A stretch of DNA of 64,000 bases from the NCBI RefSeq assembly GCF_902809855.1, contig NZ_CADDWJ010000003.1:124001-188000 (forward strand), given 5' to 3'. Every line of letters starts with the position of its first letter. Position 1 is the stretch's first letter. The notes under the pieces are model-generated. The model worked only from the letters and a program-made list of their open reading frames with translations. It did not search any database and was not told where the DNA came from. Source of the DNA: Acinetobacter sp. Marseille-Q1618 (lineage in GTDB: Bacteria > Pseudomonadota > Gammaproteobacteria > Pseudomonadales > Moraxellaceae). A program made the position numbers and the translations under genes. Positions 61,886 to 64,000 of this stretch are shown here, piece by piece.

Positions 61886-62245
61886 TTATTTTACAACGAC
61901 GAGATCATATTCTTTACGAAAATGAATATTTCCACCATATGCATCTCGTGTCACTCCCTCTAAAACAATATGATATGTGCCTGTTTGGGTAGGAATGCCT
62001 CTAATTATAATTGTATGATCACTATAAGGCACCACACCTACATGAGAAATACTTAATCCAGAATTTTTCGCTATTGTGCTATCAAAATACAAACCATCAA
62101 TCAATGTTACTTTTTCAATCTCAATTTTCGTATCGTAATATTGACCCACCACGGCATTAGGTAGAACTTTAGGTGTAATCAGAATTTCTTGAGTACAAGC
62201 CATTAAAAACATGCTGATTAATAAACATAATGATTTTATTTTCAT
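61886..62245 (-). CDS. small lipoprotein of unknown function
   Basis: The 119-residue protein has a lipoprotein signal (LCLLISMFLMAC, Cys17). The mature part looks beta-rich, like a single Ig-like fold (LPNAVVGQYYDTKIEIEKV, IIIRGIPTQTGTYHIVLEGVT), which recalls Ig-like putative-repeat domains of surface proteins. Family unassigned. It reads together with the small gene 15 bp upstream and may share its transcript. Confidence 0.72.
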   Translation of the reverse strand: MKIKSLCLLISMFLMACTQEILITPKVLPNAVVGQYYDTKIEIEKVTLIDGLYFDSTIAKNSGLSISHVGVVPYSDHTIIIRGIPTQTGTYHIVLEGVTRDAYGGNIHFRKEYDLVVVK

Positions 62246-62260
62246 AAAACTCTAGATGCA

Positions 62261-62479
62261 CTATTTATTTTTATTTTCCAAATCTCTTTTCATTTGTTCT
62301 AATCTTTTCCACTCTTCAGCCACTTGCGGATGCATTTGATAGTTGCCAGATTTTCGCATTTCTCTACGTTCTTGTAATTCCTCTTTTTGTGCTTTGCGCA
62401 AAAGTTTAAAACTCATAAACAATAATCCAAGTAAAACAATCACGCTTAAAACAACCAAACCAATAAGTGCAATTTTCAT
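62261..62479 (-). CDS. small single-pass membrane protein
   Basis: A 72-residue protein with one N-terminal membrane helix (IALIGLVVLSVIVLLGLLFMSF) and a charged cytoplasmic tail (LRKAQKEELQERREMRKSG), ending in a short helix. Such small bitopic proteins occur next to adk in Acinetobacter-like genomes, but I do not recognise a function. It lies downstream of adk, after a terminator, and 15 bp before the small lipoprotein gene. Confidence 0.72.
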   Translation of the reverse strand: MKIALIGLVVLSVIVLLGLLFMSFKLLRKAQKEELQERREMRKSGNYQMHPQVAEEWKRLEQMKRDLENKNK

Positions 62480-62492
62480 TGTCTATCGCCCA

Positions 62493-62525
62493 TAAAAAAG
62501 AGCCCTAATATGAATGAGGACTCTT
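62493..62525 (-). terminator. intrinsic terminator of adk
   Basis: On the minus strand AAGAGTCCT pairs with AGGGCTCTT (one mismatch) around a 10-nt loop, followed by a T-run. Confidence 0.8.
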
Positions 62526-62582
62526 TCTTTGTCAAAGATTTCTAAGACTGCTTACAATCTAATCTTAGGCATCTTTTAATAC

Positions 62583-63248
<666 letters not shown>

Positions 63249-63308
63249 TTAAAACAATATGTATGATACCTACGGCTATCCCATCTATTGGGAATCACGG
63301 GCATCTAT

Positions 63309-64000
63309 TTATAAGAAAGCAACAAACAAATGTATTAAACCTGCTAAAAATCCTGTGACACCACCCAAAACAATCAAAAGCCATTCATCCTCTCTAAAGG
63401 CTGGACGCAATAGATTTTGGAACTCTGTTGGTGTTAATTCACGAATACGCTCTCTAAACATTTGAAAGATTTTCTGTGCACGGCTCGCATTAAAGGCTGG
63501 GTCGCTTACAGGCACCATCGTAATTTCAATGGAACGATCAATCAAGTCCGTTTTAAGTTTAGCATATTCCGAAGGACCAATAGAAAGTTGTAAAGCAGTT
63601 CGTATTAACGGTGTTTCCATGATGCTATTCACATGGCGTTTAATAATACGGCGTGTTTTGTCTTTTCTTGGTCCATACATCATTTCAGTCATGATAGATT
63701 TTAAAGTAATTAAGTCTTCTGTGACTACACTTGCAAACACATCTGACACTTCATCTTGACGTTTCATGAATGCACCTTGCACATTATATGTGCCGATGCG
63801 AGGAATCACAGGTTTTACCCAAGGAAATTTACGGTCTTTGGTAAACTCAAAAAACTGCGGATAGCGAATATAATGTGGCTCTACAGGGTTGAAAACCATC
63901 CAAATTGCAATCCAGTTGGTTAAAAAGCCCCAAATCGCAGCAAACACAGGCACAGTACGGTGGTCAGGAATCAAGATATATACTGCCATTTGGAAAATAC
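63309..64000 (-). CDS. DUF445 domain membrane protein, 5' end outside the window
   Basis: The frame is open up to the right edge of the window; only the C-terminal 230 residues are seen. It matches DUF445: VFAAIWGFLTNWIAIWMVFNPVEP, the FPWVKPVIPRIG segment, a long helical middle (MKRQDEVSDVFASVV) and a C-terminal membrane helix (WLLIVLGGVTGFLAGLIHLFV). The family is inner-membrane and of unknown function. Met at 63989 is probably internal rather than the start. Confidence 0.78.
   Translation of the reverse strand, partial: IFQMAVYILIPDHRTVPVFAAIWGFLTNWIAIWMVFNPVEPHYIRYPQFFEFTKDRKFPWVKPVIPRIGTYNVQGAFMKRQDEVSDVFASVVTEDLITLKSIMTEMMYGPRKDKTRRIIKRHVNSIMETPLIRTALQLSIGPSEYAKLKTDLIDRSIEITMVPVSDPAFNASRAQKIFQMFRERIRELTPTEFQNLLRPAFREDEWLLIVLGGVTGFLAGLIHLFVAFL

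Overview
The window looks like chromosome of an Acinetobacter-type gammaproteobacterium (Moraxellaceae). It is AT-rich. Housekeeping proteins are of gammaproteobacterial type, and several gene orders are recognisable: folP-ftsH-rlmE/yhbY with carAB-greA, ygfB-pepP-ubiH-ubiI-like, zapA followed by 6S RNA, fau-lon, and an rnfB/rsxB-type gene directly before nth. Genus assignment is by family resemblance only; I could not run a search.

Layout. 1-7.7 kb: an edge-truncated DUF4034-like protein, a methyltransferase, a cruciform-type intergenic repeat, folD, tRNA-Cys and tRNA-Leu, an unknown membrane protein, a Tat-exported PhoD phosphatase, a second identical tRNA-Leu and a DUF5713-like protein. 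7.7-20 kb: a VWA lipoprotein, folP, ftsH, rlmE, yhbY, a DOMON-like protein, then carAB behind a structured leader, and greA. 20-25.6 kb: an accessory-looking block with a CoiA-like putative nuclease divergent from a membrane/zinc-ribbon protein, an LCM-type methyltransferase, a CatB-like acetyltransferase and a KAP-family P-loop NTPase. 25.7-32.5 kb: ubiquinone hydroxylases, pepP, a YgfB-like protein, a coiled-coil protein, zapA and 6S RNA. 32.7-49.7 kb: a pirin, the taurine operon tauABCD, an Na/Pi cotransporter, an orphan solute-binding protein, a 2751-residue BapA-like adhesin with six 94-residue tandem repeats, and a small lipoprotein. 49.9-64 kb: fau, lon, a candidate sRNA, an M28 peptidase, rlmH, an extradiol dioxygenase, three META-domain lipoproteins, gdhA, an rnfB-like gene, nth, a GNAT protein, two small envelope proteins, adk and a truncated DUF445 protein.

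Genes that work together: carA and carB make carbamoyl phosphate for arginine and pyrimidines. tauABCD imports taurine and releases sulfite. The two Ubi flavoproteins act in ubiquinone synthesis. ZapA and the coiled-coil gene before it are probably linked to division.

Sequences that most deserve a second look: the carA leader (nested terminators around a mini-ORF with two consecutive Arg codons), the structured transcript candidate after lon, the higher-order repeat pattern in the adhesin, and the 20-25 kb accessory block with possible defence functions. No IS element, prophage or CRISPR array was seen.
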